Positions 38,810 to 48,905 are shown, counted from the first letter of the stretch. The stretch is 64,000 bases of DNA from CAWAMR01 sp963783095 (GCA_963783095.1 CAWAMR010000002.1:1488001-1552000), one strand, 5' to 3'. A program made the numbers and translations. Notes: generated by a model from the letters alone, not told the origin.

Positions 38810-40361
38810 GGGGTGTGGCAAAATTTCCTGGCATACCTAACCCTTTGAGGGCAAATGACTTTCCCAGTAGACCTTCCATTGGTCACTCTGTGAAAGCGAT
38901 TCGATCCCCATGATGGCCTCGGCGTTCGGCGGATCCCAGCGCATTCCTGGGCCTTTCACACGTTCCGTAAGTGTTCTGCAGGTCGCTTCCGTTGGGCCGC
39001 TGCCAATCTGCCACCCCTTGGCGATGAATTCGGGATAGCGGATCATGTCCGACCGCTCGCTCACGTAAAAGAGCAACTCGTCGGCGTGCGCACGCTGGCC
39101 TCGTTTGAGGCCGACGCGCCATTGTAGGAGCGACTCCCAAGCAGGCTTGTAGCCTTCGTGCTTGAACAAATGGAGCAGGTCCACCGCCCATTTCTTTCCC
39201 GTTTCGTCCCCATCACCGTAGATTTCCCGCCGCGTTTTGTGAACGCGCTCGCTCAGGTGATAGAAATCCAGACCCAGCGCATCCAGATTCAGATTCTGTC
39301 GCTCGACTTGATTGCGGATCCACGGCGCGCCGTCGACATTGCCGATCTTCTCGTCCGCTTCATCCAAATGAATGCGGTCTGCTTCTCGACGCATCAGGCG
39401 TCCCGCTACTTGGTGGTCGCCTTTGGTCCCCGACACCAAGCGATGGTCTTGCGTTTCGTCGTAGAAGGCTACGATCTTGAATTCCTTGTATTTCTGGTCC
39501 GTGCCGACTTTTCGAGGCGGCAGAGGCTTTGCCTTCTTGCCGCGACGCCGACGCTTTGCCTTGGTCTTCTCACGCCGTTTCTTTTTCTCGACGTCCGTCA
39601 CCTGGGGCACCATCACCCCATCGCTGCCGAAGTAAACCCGCGTACCGGCCGCTTCCGTTTTGCAATCGCTGGCCGACCAATTGACGGGTAACTTTCCCTC
39701 CTTCTGCGCTTGCGCGATCTGCGCCCCCTCCGTCTCCACTAGGCACCGGAATGATTCGCCGCTGATCTGCACTTGAGCCGTACGACCCAAGTTGTCGGCT
39801 GACTTGTCGAAGCTCCTGCCATCACGGTTGAGCCGACAGGCCATCTCGCGCACGCCCAGGCTGATGGTCGCTTCGACCGCATCGACCCAAGCGTCCAGCG
39901 GTGTCGTTGTGCCTTCGTCCGGCGAATGCCAGCGCCGCCGCCACAGTCGGATGCGGCCGTTGATCGTCAGAATGCTGTACTCCTGCCGTCCTTTATTTCG
40001 CTTGCTCTTTCCGGTCTTCGCATCCTGCGGAGGGGGGAAAAGCGGCTTCCGCCGCATCGATCCGCATCTGGGCTGCTCGCTCGAATGCCTCACATCTCAG
40101 CTTTGCGAACAGGTCGCGAACTTGCTCCTCACTTCCCGAAATGATGTGGCCTCGCGTCGCGTCGTTGACTGCATCCGCCACCTTTCCAAGGATTTCTTCG
40201 ACCCGTTGTCGCATTGATTCAATGTACGCTTCGCGGGAAAACTTCGGTTCTGGCTGCATGATAGGATCCTGGTCATGGTGCTCAATTCCTTCCGCTCAAC
40301 ACACCTTTTACCTATCTTGACCAAACTACTCAAAATGCGCCAGGAAATTTTGCCACACCCC
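38810..40361 (-). mobile_element. ISKra4-type insertion sequence with TIRs and 7-bp TSD
   Basis: 1,552 bp. The left end GGGGTGTGGCAAAATTTCCT and the right end AGGAAATTTTGCCACACCCC are perfect inverted repeats extending to 23 bp (38810-38832 and 40339-40361). A 7-bp duplication, GTCCAAA, flanks the element. One transposase gene occupies nearly the whole length. The boundaries are read directly from sequence. Confidence 0.95.
38837..40259 (-). CDS. ISKra4 family transposase, one frame change
   Basis: About 470 residues in two frames: 40259 to about 40030 (MQPEPKFSREAYIESMRQRV ... FERAAQMRIDAAEAAFPP) and then to 38837 (PQDAKTGKSKRNKGRQEY ...). The join lies at a G6-A4 run (GGAGGGGGGAAAAGC, about 40028-40042). 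Features of the family: an internal Lys/Arg-rich segment (EKKKRREKTKAKRRRRGKKA), GAPWIRNQ, DFYHLSERVHKTR and the C-terminal GWQIGSGPTEATCRTLTERV. The catalytic Asp are presumably in YFGSDGV and nearby. The frame change could be a sequencing indel, or programmed frameshifting on the run, reported for some members of this family. Confidence 0.88.
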
Positions 40362-40368
40362 GTCCAAA
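40362..40368. repeat. Target-site duplication of the ISKra4-type IS, right copy
   Basis: GTCCAAA, matching 38803-38809. Confidence 0.9.
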
Positions 40369-40469
40369 GCGTGCCTGCGCAGTCAGTTCCCCGTGCCTTG
40401 CGGATTGAGGACCATTTCGTATTCCTGATACAATGCGCCATGAGATAACCCGACGATGGGAGGTGAAAA

Positions 40470-40766
40470 ATGAACGCGATCCTGAGCGTGGTCAAGAACG
40501 GACGAATCGAGATCGATGTCCCACCGGACTGGCCTGATGGGGCACCCGTGCGCGTTGAGCTCGGCTTGAACGGTCAGACAAGATACGACGATGAAACACC
40601 TGAGACGCCCGAGGAGATTGAAGCATGGCTGCGCTGGTATCATAGCCTGGAACCCATCGTGATGACACCTGAAGAGGAAGCGGCCTGGGAGGCGGATCGA
40701 AAAATGCAAGCGGAGTTTGACAATTCCGCCGATCGCGTGCGACGCATCGAAGGGATATTTGAATGA
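40470..40766 (+). CDS. Antitoxin of VapBC-like pair
   Basis: 98 residues, ATG 40470 with GGGAGG upstream. The N-terminus NAILSVVKNGRIEIDVPPDWP has the swapped-hairpin flavour of short DNA-binding antitoxins; the C-terminal part is acidic (YDDETPETPEEIEAWLRWY ... TPEEEAAWEADRKMQAEFD), typical for toxin-wrapping tails. It overlaps the PIN toxin gene by four bases (ATGA). Identification rests mainly on the partner. Confidence 0.75.
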   Translation: MNAILSVVKNGRIEIDVPPDWPDGAPVRVELGLNGQTRYDDETPETPEEIEAWLRWYHSLEPIVMTPEEEAAWEADRKMQAEFDNSADRVRRIEGIFE

Positions 40767-41173
40767 GGCGCTATCTTCTGGATACCGGAATCATGGGGGA
40801 CTTCATCAATCGCCGCCGAGGTGTCGCCGAGCGTGTGGACGAAGCGCGAACGCGCGGTGATCGCGTCGGCACCTGCTGGCCGGTGGTTGGCGAGCTTTGG
40901 TTTGGTGTCGAGAAAAGTGTGACCAGGGAACTCAATCGCGACCGCCTCATTCGGGGGCTTTCCCGACTCCCCAAATGGCCTTTCGAAGACGAAGCGGCCC
41001 GGCATTTTGGTCGAATTCGCCACGAACTCCGGCGCGTTGGCCGCGCCATGTCGGTCGTCGATATTCAACTGGCCGCAACCGCGTTCGCCCTCGGCAACTG
41101 CACGGTCGTCACGAAGGATAGCGATCTGAGCGCAGTGCCGGGGTTGCAGGTCGAGAATTGGGCGACGGCTTGA
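40763..41173 (+). CDS. PIN-domain toxin (VapC-like)
   Basis: 136 residues. YLLDTGIMGDFINRR (first Asp), VVGELWFGVEKS (Glu), MSVVDIQLAATAFALGNCTV (Asp) and TKDSDLSAVPGLQVENW (last Asp) give the acidic metal site of PIN-domain RNases. VapC toxins cut initiator tRNA or rRNA. It is the second gene of a coupled pair. The first residues MRRYLLDTG fit a start at 40763. Confidence 0.9.
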   Translation: MRRYLLDTGIMGDFINRRRGVAERVDEARTRGDRVGTCWPVVGELWFGVEKSVTRELNRDRLIRGLSRLPKWPFEDEAARHFGRIRHELRRVGRAMSVVDIQLAATAFALGNCTVVTKDSDLSAVPGLQVENWATA

Positions 41174-41193
41174 GTTGCTGCGAAACGGTCATC

Positions 41194-42366
41194 CTATTTC
41201 CCGTCCGTGATGAAGACATCCTTGTGCGGGAACTTCTCAAACAGGGAAGCAGGCTTGCCGAAGTTGGTAGCCAACACATCGAGGGGGTTCCCGGCCATCC
41301 ATTCCGTGAGATCGATATCCTCGTAGATCCCGGAGTTGAACCCGATGAGCACCCGACACGGCTTGTCGCCGACGTTTTCGAGAGAGTGCCCGTAGCCTTG
41401 CGGGATGTAGCCGACATCGCCCTTCTCCAGCGTCTCGATTCGGTAACGCCCGCCGGAGCCGAACATGGTCACGCTGACCGTTCCCTCCAGGACGTACTGC
41501 CACTCATCGGCGCTGGGGTGCCAGTGGAGTTCCCGCAACGCCCCTGGATCGAGTTCGAGGATCGCGCCCGCAATGGTCTTGGAGATCGGGAACTTGGTGG
41601 AATCGACCAGCCAGAGCCGGCCACCCTTGTTGTTGATAAGCGGGTCATCCGCGAGAAGCCGATACTTGTGGGTCAGTTTCGGCATACACCGGCCTCCCAG
41701 AGGAACGGCGGCCTTTTCCGGCGGTCGCGGCCCGCGCGCGAAGTATGCCTCACTTTTCGGGAAGCCGTCGAATGTCGATTCGGGCACACCAAAGTTCTTC
41801 GCCAGGAGCGGCTTGGGAGTGTGGCCGACCCAGTCGGTGATGCTGAACGTGCCGAACTCCGAGAAGTAGCCGTTGTCGAAGATCAGCACGAAATGGCACG
41901 GCTCATCGCCGAGGCACTCGAGCATGTGGCCATGGCCCCGCGGAAAGTACCAGATATCGCCCGGTTCGAAGTCGTTTGTCTCCGCCGCCCCTCCCGGAGC
42001 GATGACGGTCGTGCGAACCCGCCCCTTGTCGACGAATGCCCATTCAGCTGCTGTGGCGTGCCAGTGGAGTTCCCGCATCGCCCCCGGTTCGATCCGCATG
42101 GAGACCCCGGCGATCCCTTTCGAGATGGGCAGTTGTTCGACGGTGGCTTCTTTCCCGTAGCTTTTTCCGATGACCTTCCCTGCCGATTTCTCCAGCGCGA
42201 ACTTGAAGGTCGGCAGTTCCTTCCCCGACAGGAGCGGATCGGGAACATTGTTCGTGAAACTCGGGTCGCCGGCGTCAACCCGCCTGGTCCCGGCCAAAGC
42301 GGCGGTGACCCCGGCCGCGAACGCCGCAGTCCCCGCCATAAAATCTCGACGATGCAGATCGGACAT
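41194..42366 (-). CDS. Tat-exported bicupin, oxalate-decarboxylase family
   Basis: 390 residues from ATG 42364-42366 (AAGGAGACAC upstream). A Tat signal, HRRDFMAGTAAFAAGVTAAL, precedes two cupin domains. Cupin 1 ligands: ELHWHATAAEWAFV and PRGHGHMLE. Cupin 2 ligands: ELHWHPSADEWQYV and PQGYGHSLE. Each has the His-x-His, Glu and distal His that hold Mn in oxalate decarboxylase/oxidase. The flexible lid between domains that decides decarboxylase or oxidase activity cannot be judged by eye. A paralogue without Tat signal lies at 47775-48905. Confidence 0.9.
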   Translation of the reverse strand: MSDLHRRDFMAGTAAFAAGVTAALAGTRRVDAGDPSFTNNVPDPLLSGKELPTFKFALEKSAGKVIGKSYGKEATVEQLPISKGIAGVSMRIEPGAMRELHWHATAAEWAFVDKGRVRTTVIAPGGAAETNDFEPGDIWYFPRGHGHMLECLGDEPCHFVLIFDNGYFSEFGTFSITDWVGHTPKPLLAKNFGVPESTFDGFPKSEAYFARGPRPPEKAAVPLGGRCMPKLTHKYRLLADDPLINNKGGRLWLVDSTKFPISKTIAGAILELDPGALRELHWHPSADEWQYVLEGTVSVTMFGSGGRYRIETLEKGDVGYIPQGYGHSLENVGDKPCRVLIGFNSGIYEDIDLTEWMAGNPLDVLATNFGKPASLFEKFPHKDVFITDGK

Positions 42367-42892
42367 TTTGTGTCTCCTTGGAAAAGCCAATATCGACGGA
42401 AAACCCGTTTTGCCTGTAACTGCCAGTGGGTCGATGATTGCAGCTATCGTTAGGCAATCGCCATGCCGATGATCGCACGTAAGCCAAATGACGGCAAAAG
42501 GAACTTTGCCACGATCCCGATGGTCTTCCAATGGCCGCAAGAGGCGATTGGAGCCTTTCAAGCCGGCCGATTGAGGCACCAATTGTGCCCAACCAACTCG
42601 CTTCCAGGCAAAAAACTTGCCACAGAATCATGAGAGCCATCGCTTGCGATTCCCGAGAATCCCATACGCGCCACCGCTTGTCGGACTGTCCTCAAACTGA
42701 CGAGAAACGGTATCGCCTTTGCACTATTCAAACTTGCCGATGCACTCGCGGCCATCCTCTTTGTGGGTAACGGGTTTGTAGCCGGACAGTTCGTTCGCAA
42801 ATAGCTTTTCCTGAAGATCACCGAAACAACGGTCGGATGGGCTCCTCGTATCCGATTTGCGGAGTGGTCCACTCGCGCAAGGTGAGGTTGAC
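42367..42892. other. Intergenic region, no gene seen
   Basis: 526 bp between divergent genes. Open frames exist on both strands (for example 42558-42872 minus) but have Ser/Pro-rich composition, no motif and no ribosome binding site. The stretch nearest each gene presumably holds their promoters; I see no clear -35/-10 pair. Confidence 0.5.
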
Positions 42893-45800
42893 ATGCACGA
42901 AAGATCCCGCAAACGATTGCTTATCTACGGACTTGCCGTGCTGGCCCCGGCGGTTACGCTGTTGCTGCGCTGGCCCCTTGAGAGGGCGCTGGGCGATCGG
43001 CTCATGTACATGACATTCTTCCCGGCGATCCTGGTCGTCGCTTACTTCGGCGGCTTCTGGCCGGGGCTGCTGGCTACCGGCTTCAGCGCCCTGGCCGCGA
43101 GATACTTCCTCGTCAGGCCGATCCACACCTTCGAGCTCACGACAATCTATGACACTTTGGCCCTGAGTCTCCTCGTCCTGGTCGGTGCGCTCATCAGCGT
43201 CCTGAGCGAATCTCTCCATCGTGCCCGGCGGCGGATCGTGGCGGACGAACGCCGTCGATCCGAAGAGGCTCGGCGCGAGACCGAAGAGCGATTCCGTCAA
43301 CTGGCGGAGAACATCCACGAAATCTTCTGGATGATGGATGCTCGGCAGGAGCGGTTCCTTTACATTAGCCCCGGTTACGAAGAAGTATGGGGGAGAACCT
43401 GCCAAAGTCTTTACGAACAACCTCGGTCATGGATCGAGAGCATTCATCCGGACGATCGGGACAGAGTGCTGGAGCGTATGAAAGAGCGCGGGCATGATGT
43501 GTTCACGGACTCGGAGTTTCGGGTGGTTCGACCGTCGGGTTCAGTTCGTTGGATCCGCGACCGGGCCTTCCCTATCAAAGACCAAAAAGGAGAACTCTGT
43601 CAACTTGCCGGGCTTGCGGAAGACATCACCGATCGCAAGCGGGCTGAGCAGTCGCTGCGGGAGAATGAGCATCGCTGGCGCAGCCTGACCGAGGCGCTGC
43701 CGCAACTGGTTTGGACCGCCAGGCCCGATGGTGCTTGTGACTACTTCAGCAGGCAGTGGACCGAGCATACAGGGGTGCCCGAGGGCGACTTGTTGGGCTG
43801 GCGCTGGATGGAGACTTTGCACCCGGATGACCGGGAGGCTACCCGGCAATTTTGGACGGACTCGGTTGCGGGACGGGGTCCCTACGACGTGGAATACCGG
43901 GTACGCCGGTCGGATGGAGAGTATCGCTGGTTCAAGACGCGCGGCGTGCCGATCCGGGACAGCAAGGCTCACATCTTCAAATGGCTTGGGACTTGCACCG
44001 ATATCACCGACCTCAAGCGCGCTGAAGAGGCCCTGCGCGAGAGCGAGGAACGGTTTCGCGGCACTTTCGAGAACGCGGCCGTCGGCATGGCCCACGTCGA
44101 TGTCAAAGGCTGGTTCTTGAGGGTCAATCAGAAGTTGTGCGATATCGTCGGATACAGCCGGGAGGAACTGCTCGCAAAAACCTTCCAGGATCTGACCTAT
44201 CCGGAGGATCTGGCAGCTGACCTCGAACAATTTGACCCGCTCATGCGAGGCGACTTGCCCAGTTTCTCGAGGGAGAAACGCTACATCCGAAAAGACGGCT
44301 CACCCGTCTGGGTGGCTCTTTCCGTTTCGCTCCAGCGCGACGCAGCGGGTAAGCCCACCAACACGATCTCGGTGGCAGAGGATATCTCCGAACGCAAACG
44401 TCTCGAAGAGGAGCTGCGCCAGGCCAAGGAAGCGGCGGAGGCGGCGAACCGGGCCAAGGACGAGTTCCTGGCCAATGTCAGCCATGAGATCCGCACTCCC
44501 ATGAACGCCATCCTCGGCATGACCGATCTGGTTCTTGAGACGCCGCTCGCAGAGGACCAGCGTCAATCCCTGCGGACGGTTCGATCGGCAGCTGACAACC
44601 TCCTGGGCATAATTAATGACCTGCTCGACTTCTCCAAGATCGAGGCCGGCAAATTGGAATTGGACCCCGCCGACTTCTCGTTGCGGTCGGCGCTGGGCGA
44701 CACTCTGCGGGCTCTGGCCGTACGTGCCGACCGGAAGGGGCTGGAGCTGGTTTGCCACGTGGAGCCGGACGTGACCGATGCTTTGGTCGGCGACGCGGGC
44801 CGGTTGCGGCAGATCCTGCTGAATCTGGTGGACAACGCCGTGAAATTCACCCATGAAGGGGAGGTTGTCGTGCGCGTCTCGGAGGTGATTTCGGAAGATG
44901 ACAAGATGACAAGGTGGCAAGGTGACAAGGTGACAAAATCAGGGGATAGTCCCGCAAATGAGGTCACCGTGTCACCGTGCCACCGTGTCACCTTGTCATC
45001 TTCCGAAGTCATCTTGTCATTTCAAGTGAGCGATACCGGCATCGGCATCTCCCAGGACAGACGAGAACGAATCTTCAAGGCCTTCGAACAGGAGGACACC
45101 TCGACCACTCGGAAGTACGGCGGCACAGGCCTGGGTCTGACGATCGCCGCGCGCCTGGTGAGCTTGATGGGTGGGGAGATCCGCGTGGACAGCGAGCCGG
45201 GCCAGGGCAGCACCTTCACCTTCACAATTCGGTTAGGACGGCAACTGCAACCGGAGCAGTTGAAGGACGAAGGCAGAAGGATGAACAAAGAGAAGACAAT
45301 TGAATCCGTTCCTGAATCATCCCACATCCCACATCCCACATCCCTTCGGATTCTGGTAGCCGAGGACAACGACTTCAACTCCCAGCTTCTGGAACAACTG
45401 CTTGTAGGACGCGGCCACAGCATGCGCGCTCGCGACCAATGGTCGGGAGGCACTGTCCCTGGCGCAAGCGGAAACATTCAACCTGCTGCTCCTGGACGTT
45501 CACATGCCTGAGCTCGATGGCTTCCAGGTCATTCAGGCAATTCGGGAACGGGAGCAATCCGCCGGTGGGCATTTGCCTGTCGTTGCCCTGACTGCGGGCG
45601 TGCGGAAAGAAGAGCGCGCGCGCTGCCTCGCAGCCGGCATGGACGACTTCCTGGGCAAGCCGATCCAGGCCGCCAATTTGTGGGCCGCGATCGAGCGGGC
45701 CACAGTGACCCGCTCTCCCGCCCGGACTGAGAGCCCAGTGCTTCTGGACGCGCCGGTGTTGTTGGCCGCTTGTGGCGGTGACGAGGCCATTCTCGACCGC

Positions 45801-46097
45801 ATTAGCCGGACATTTCGGGCTCGCCTGCCGGACCATTTAAGTGCGGTTCAAGACGCCCTGCGCGATGGAGATGCGCGATGTCTTCGAGAGGCCGCTCACA
45901 AACTGTGCGGGATGGTCGCGGCGTTTTCCACCGTGGCCGGGGGCGTGGCATCCGACATCGAAGATCATGCGGCCCGGGGGCAGCTCGACGAGGCTCGGCC
46001 GATGGTGGAACAGCTCGAAATAATGGCCCCCAAGCTTATCCGAGCGACAGATGGACTTTCACTTCAAACTCTTCGGCAGCAGGCAGAAGGTTTCTGA
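42893..46097 (+). CDS. Hybrid sensor histidine kinase: DUF4118-PAS3-HisKA-HATPase-REC-HPt
   Basis: About 1,067 residues from ATG 42893, with one frame change near 45426. Order: a KdpD-type membrane module (DUF4118; helices between residues 10 and 115), three PAS domains (HPDDRDRVLERM; HPDDREATRQFW; YSREELLAKTFQDLTYPEDL) each ending in a D-I-(T/S) linker, HisKA with NVSHEIRTPMNA (His531), HATPase with NLVDNAVKF, DTGIGIS and GGTGLGL, a receiver (ILVAEDNDFN, LLLLDVHMPELDG, GKPIQ) and a C-terminal HPt with REAAHKLCG. Two repeat elements are translated within it: about 40 residues inside the HATPase between VVVRVSEV and LSFQVSDTG, and the linker before REC. Confidence 0.92.
44891..45020. repeat. 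Inverted GTGACAAG-type repeat inside the histidine kinase gene
   Basis: Left arm TCGGAAGATGACAAGATGACAAGGTGGCAAGGTGACAAG... (from 44891) and right arm complementary (CACCGTGTCACC... CTTGTCATCTTCCGA, then ATCTTGTCA, to 45020). It folds into a ~40-bp imperfect stem. The element is read through in frame. Related elements lie at 52411-52553 and 54781-54797. Confidence 0.88.
45261..45344. repeat. Second repeat-derived segment in the kinase gene (linker)
   Basis: Left part GAAGGACGAAGGCAGAAGGATG, right part (CATCCCA)-type repeats with 7-base period (ATCCCACATCCCACATCCC). It encodes the linker between the ATPase and receiver domains. The arms are only loosely complementary. Confidence 0.6.
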
Positions 46098-46424
46098 TTT
46101 GCCCCGCAGGAGGCAGAACCATCCGCTCGCACTGGCCCGAAGGAGCACCTGTTGACTATGGGATCGATTCGTTTAGATTGCAAAAGCACGCCATAGGACA
46201 GCGGACAGAGGACAGTGCAAGAAAGAGAATACAGAGCCAGAAAGGCTTTTGTTTGACCTCTGACCTCTGACCTCTGACCGGCTTTGCACGAAAACCCGTC
46301 CACTCCGGCGGGTTGCATCAAAACCGGATGGGCTCCACCAAAACTGATCAATTGACTTCTTGACAAATTACCAGTAGAATGGTCCAGGTATTATCCTGAA
46401 CTAAATATCACTGAATAACCCCTC
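46098..46424. repeat. Intergenic region with CTCTGAC-type repeat
   Basis: No gene. At 46254-46279 TGACCTC is repeated with a 7-base period; at 46195-46215 GGACAGCGGACAGAGGACAG is loosely complementary to it, so the pair resembles the other inverted tandem-repeat elements. The last ~80 bp before 46425 are AT-rich (TTGACAAATTACCAGTAGAATGGT around 46360) and could carry the promoter of the Panacea gene. Confidence 0.6.
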
Positions 46425-46952
46425 ATGGGTCCTTTCCATCCCAAAGCTGTTGCCAATTTCTTCCTTGAGCGCGCTCAATTGGAGGGAAGCGGCCTTTCGC
46501 CGATGAAACTTCAGAAGTTGGTCTACTTTTCTCATGGCTGGCATTTGGGACTGTTCGATGTCCCATTGATTGATGAGCCAATTCAGGCTTGGGTGTGGGG
46601 TCCAGTTATTCAATCATTGTATCATGAGTTTAAGCGTTTTGGTAGCGGCGCGATTACCGATCTGGCTACATCCGTCGAATGGGATCCAATTGACGACAAT
46701 TTCAAAATCATCACACCCACTATTCCCGCTAATGATCAAGAGGAAAGGGAATTTGTCCTGGGTATGTGGGGAATCTACGGAAAGTATGCCGCTACACGGC
46801 TTTCGAATGCCACCCACGCTGTTGGAACTCCCTGGTATCAAATGTGGCTACAGTACAAGAATGATAGAGGCGCTATTCCCAAAGGCATCATCATTCCAAA
46901 TAACACCATCAGAGAGTATTTTGCCAAACTTGCTTCTGAAAAGTCTTCATGA
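46425..46952 (+). CDS. Panacea-domain (DUF4065/SocA-like) antitoxin
   Basis: 175 residues. AVANFFLERAQLEGSGLSPM and KLQKLVYFSHGWHLG, then PIQAWVWGPVIQSLYHEFKRF, are the signature of the Panacea (SocA/GepA-like) domain. This is a promiscuous antitoxin module found with many unrelated toxins. The next gene overlaps by four bases (ATGA) and encodes a coiled-coil protein with two membrane helices, a plausible membrane-acting partner. No ribosome binding site stands out before ATG 46425. Confidence 0.88.
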   Translation: MGPFHPKAVANFFLERAQLEGSGLSPMKLQKLVYFSHGWHLGLFDVPLIDEPIQAWVWGPVIQSLYHEFKRFGSGAITDLATSVEWDPIDDNFKIITPTIPANDQEEREFVLGMWGIYGKYAATRLSNATHAVGTPWYQMWLQYKNDRGAIPKGIIIPNNTIREYFAKLASEKSS

Positions 46953-47494
46953 GCGACAGTTCTTCAAAAACTGAAAAAACGGCTAAGATTGATGAAATTG
47001 CGCCCATAGCTGAAAAGGATTTGGGCGACAAGTCGGATGTTCCAGATCAAAGAACTCAAACAGAAGCAAAAGACGCAATTGCTCAAAAAAGCAAAGCGCC
47101 GACCCCGCTCGAACGCTCTGAGCAATACCAACGCCAACACATCGAAGCACTCAGTAATCACGCAGAATTTCATCGAGAAGAGTGCGACAAATGGAAGCAA
47201 GAGGTTGACAAGCTGCAAGATCAGCTGATGAAAGAGAAGGACAAGGAAATCGAATTTGGGAAGAGGATTTCGAAACTTGAAGAAATTGTTTTTTCGATGT
47301 CGTTTCTTAATCTACTCGCCTATTTACTGACAATTATCGGTGCCATCCTCGTTGGTGTTGCAGGCGCGGCACCGAATCTTTCCGATGCATGGAAGTTTGG
47401 ATTAACTTCCGCCGGATTAGCGCTGACACTGGCCGGACTTTGTGTCGCCACATTTGTCTTCTTTATTTCCAAAAGAGCAAAAACCAAAGATTGA
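46949..47494 (+). CDS. Coiled-coil two-helix membrane protein, predicted partner of Panacea
   Basis: 181 residues. Polar Lys/Asp-rich N-terminus (1-60), a coiled coil (HREECDKWKQEVDKLQDQLM and on to about 115), then two membrane helices (SFLNLLAYLLTIIGAILVGV; GLTSAGLALTLAGLCVATFV) and a basic tail (SKRAKTKD). It is translationally coupled to the Panacea gene. Known Panacea systems include toxins with membrane helices that depolarise the membrane, so a toxin role is a reasonable inference, but the sequence has no enzymatic motif. Confidence 0.75.
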   Translation: MSDSSSKTEKTAKIDEIAPIAEKDLGDKSDVPDQRTQTEAKDAIAQKSKAPTPLERSEQYQRQHIEALSNHAEFHREECDKWKQEVDKLQDQLMKEKDKEIEFGKRISKLEEIVFSMSFLNLLAYLLTIIGAILVGVAGAAPNLSDAWKFGLTSAGLALTLAGLCVATFVFFISKRAKTKD

Positions 47495-47728
47495 TCACGT
47501 TGCAGACCCGTGCAAAAGCTCTTTTACTTCTACCCCCAATGCCACCGCAAATCGGATGAGCATTGACAATCTCGGATCGGCCGTTTTGTTCAAAAACTGC
47601 CACGCGGCGCAGCGCGCACTGCCCTCCTCATAGCCCATCGCAATTCCAAGCTCCTCCAGCGCTTTGCCAGATTTTTCGAAGAGCTTGGCAGCCTTCTTCA
47701 TTATCACTTTTGGTCGAATGGTCTTCAT
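47495..47728 (-). CDS. XRE-type helix-turn-helix regulator
   Basis: 77 residues (or 68 from the internal ATG, MKKAAKLFEKSG). LEELGIAMGYEEGSARCAAW then FLNKTADPRLSMLIRFAVAL is a compact XRE DNA-binding domain of the kind found as a lone small gene in many planctomycetes and cyanobacteria. It is convergent with the Panacea module, its TGA directly adjoining the end of the membrane-protein gene. It may regulate the module or be unrelated. Confidence 0.75.
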   Translation of the reverse strand: MKTIRPKVIMKKAAKLFEKSGKALEELGIAMGYEEGSARCAAWQFLNKTADPRLSMLIRFAVALGVEVKELLHGSAT

Positions 47729-47774
47729 TTTTCGAGTCTATTATAAAACTGACACAATAAGCCCCTCTGACCTC

Positions 47775-48905
47775 TCAACCATTCTTGGCAGCCATGAAGA
47801 TACGCTGGTCGGGAAGTTTCTCGACCACCGAATCGCTGGTCTGGAAATTGTCGGCAACCAGCTGCCTTGGCGCAGATGCCAGCCAGGTTGAAAGACTGAC
47901 TTCCTGATACTCGCCACTATCGTAAGCAATGAGTATCCGGCACGGCTTGTCCCCGATGTTCTGGATGTAGTGCCCGAATCCCTGTGGGACATAACCAACA
48001 TCACCCGCACCAAAAGTCTCAGTTCGCGCCCGGCCGGCGGAGCCGTACACGGTCATGCGTGCTTGCCCGCCGATGTAGTATTGCCACTCGTTGGCGTGCG
48101 GGTGCCAGTGCGGCTCCCGGATCGCTCCTGGTTCCAGGTCTGCAATGACCCCAGTGATAGTCGTTGAGATCGGGAACTCCTTGACACTGGCCCGCCGTTC
48201 AATCCCTCCTGGGAATTTCTGCCAGCTTCGCTGGGCCAACAAAGGATATCGATGTCGCAACGAAGGGGATTCCAATAGGTCGTGATTCGTTTCGAATCGT
48301 GGTTCAGGAATTCGCCCCTGGATGATGTATTGTTCTTCGCGCGGAAACCGGGACAGGGCGGACGCCGGCAGACCCAGGCTTTGCGTCAAAACCTCGTGCG
48401 GTAAATGCCCGAGCCAATCGGTACTACTGAATGCGTCGAAGTCTGCAAACGAACCGTTATCGAATACCATGATAAAATGGCACTCTTCCGGACCGAGGCA
48501 TTGAATGGCGTGACCGTGCCCACGGGGGAAGTACCAGATGTCTCCGGGATTAAACTGATTGGTGTCGGAAATCCCACCGGGAGCGATGGCCGTGGCCCGA
48601 ACGCTTCCTTTAATGACGTATCCCCATTCGGCCGAGTTGGCGTGCCAGTGCAGCTCGCGAAGGCCGCCAGGGTTTAGCCGCATGGAGACTCCCGACAGGC
48701 CTTTTGAAACCGGGAACTGTTTTACGGTCGCTTCCTTCGCGGAACCTCCCGCACTCACTCGTCCTTGTTGATCTTCCATAGGGAAGCGGAAACTGGGCAG
48801 TTCCGCCTCGTCCTCAAATCCATTCCTTGAATCAATCGGGTGGAACTGGTCCGCGGCAATACGAACGGATGAAAGCGGCATGCTCCGATGCATCAGACTT
48901 GTCAT
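47775..48905 (-). CDS. Bicupin, oxalate-decarboxylase family (no Tat signal)
   Basis: 376 residues. Cupin 1: ELHWHANSAEWGYV and PRGHGHAIQ. Cupin 2: EPHWHPHANEWQYY and PQGFGHYIQN, so all metal ligands are present in both domains. The N-terminus (MTSLMHRSMPLSSVRIAADQ) lacks the Tat motif of the paralogue at 41194-42366, so this enzyme is probably cytoplasmic. The aldo/keto reductase gene lies 72 bp upstream on the same strand, suggesting an operon; a shared organic-acid or stress role is an inference. Confidence 0.88.
   Translation of the reverse strand: MTSLMHRSMPLSSVRIAADQFHPIDSRNGFEDEAELPSFRFPMEDQQGRVSAGGSAKEATVKQFPVSKGLSGVSMRLNPGGLRELHWHANSAEWGYVIKGSVRATAIAPGGISDTNQFNPGDIWYFPRGHGHAIQCLGPEECHFIMVFDNGSFADFDAFSSTDWLGHLPHEVLTQSLGLPASALSRFPREEQYIIQGRIPEPRFETNHDLLESPSLRHRYPLLAQRSWQKFPGGIERRASVKEFPISTTITGVIADLEPGAIREPHWHPHANEWQYYIGGQARMTVYGSAGRARTETFGAGDVGYVPQGFGHYIQNIGDKPCRILIAYDSGEYQEVSLSTWLASAPRQLVADNFQTSDSVVEKLPDQRIFMAAKNG

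Noticed and set aside
38837..40259. Inactive ISKra4 transposase
   Set aside because: The single frame change is in a homopolymer, while ends and target duplication are perfect; error or programmed frameshifting explains it better than decay.
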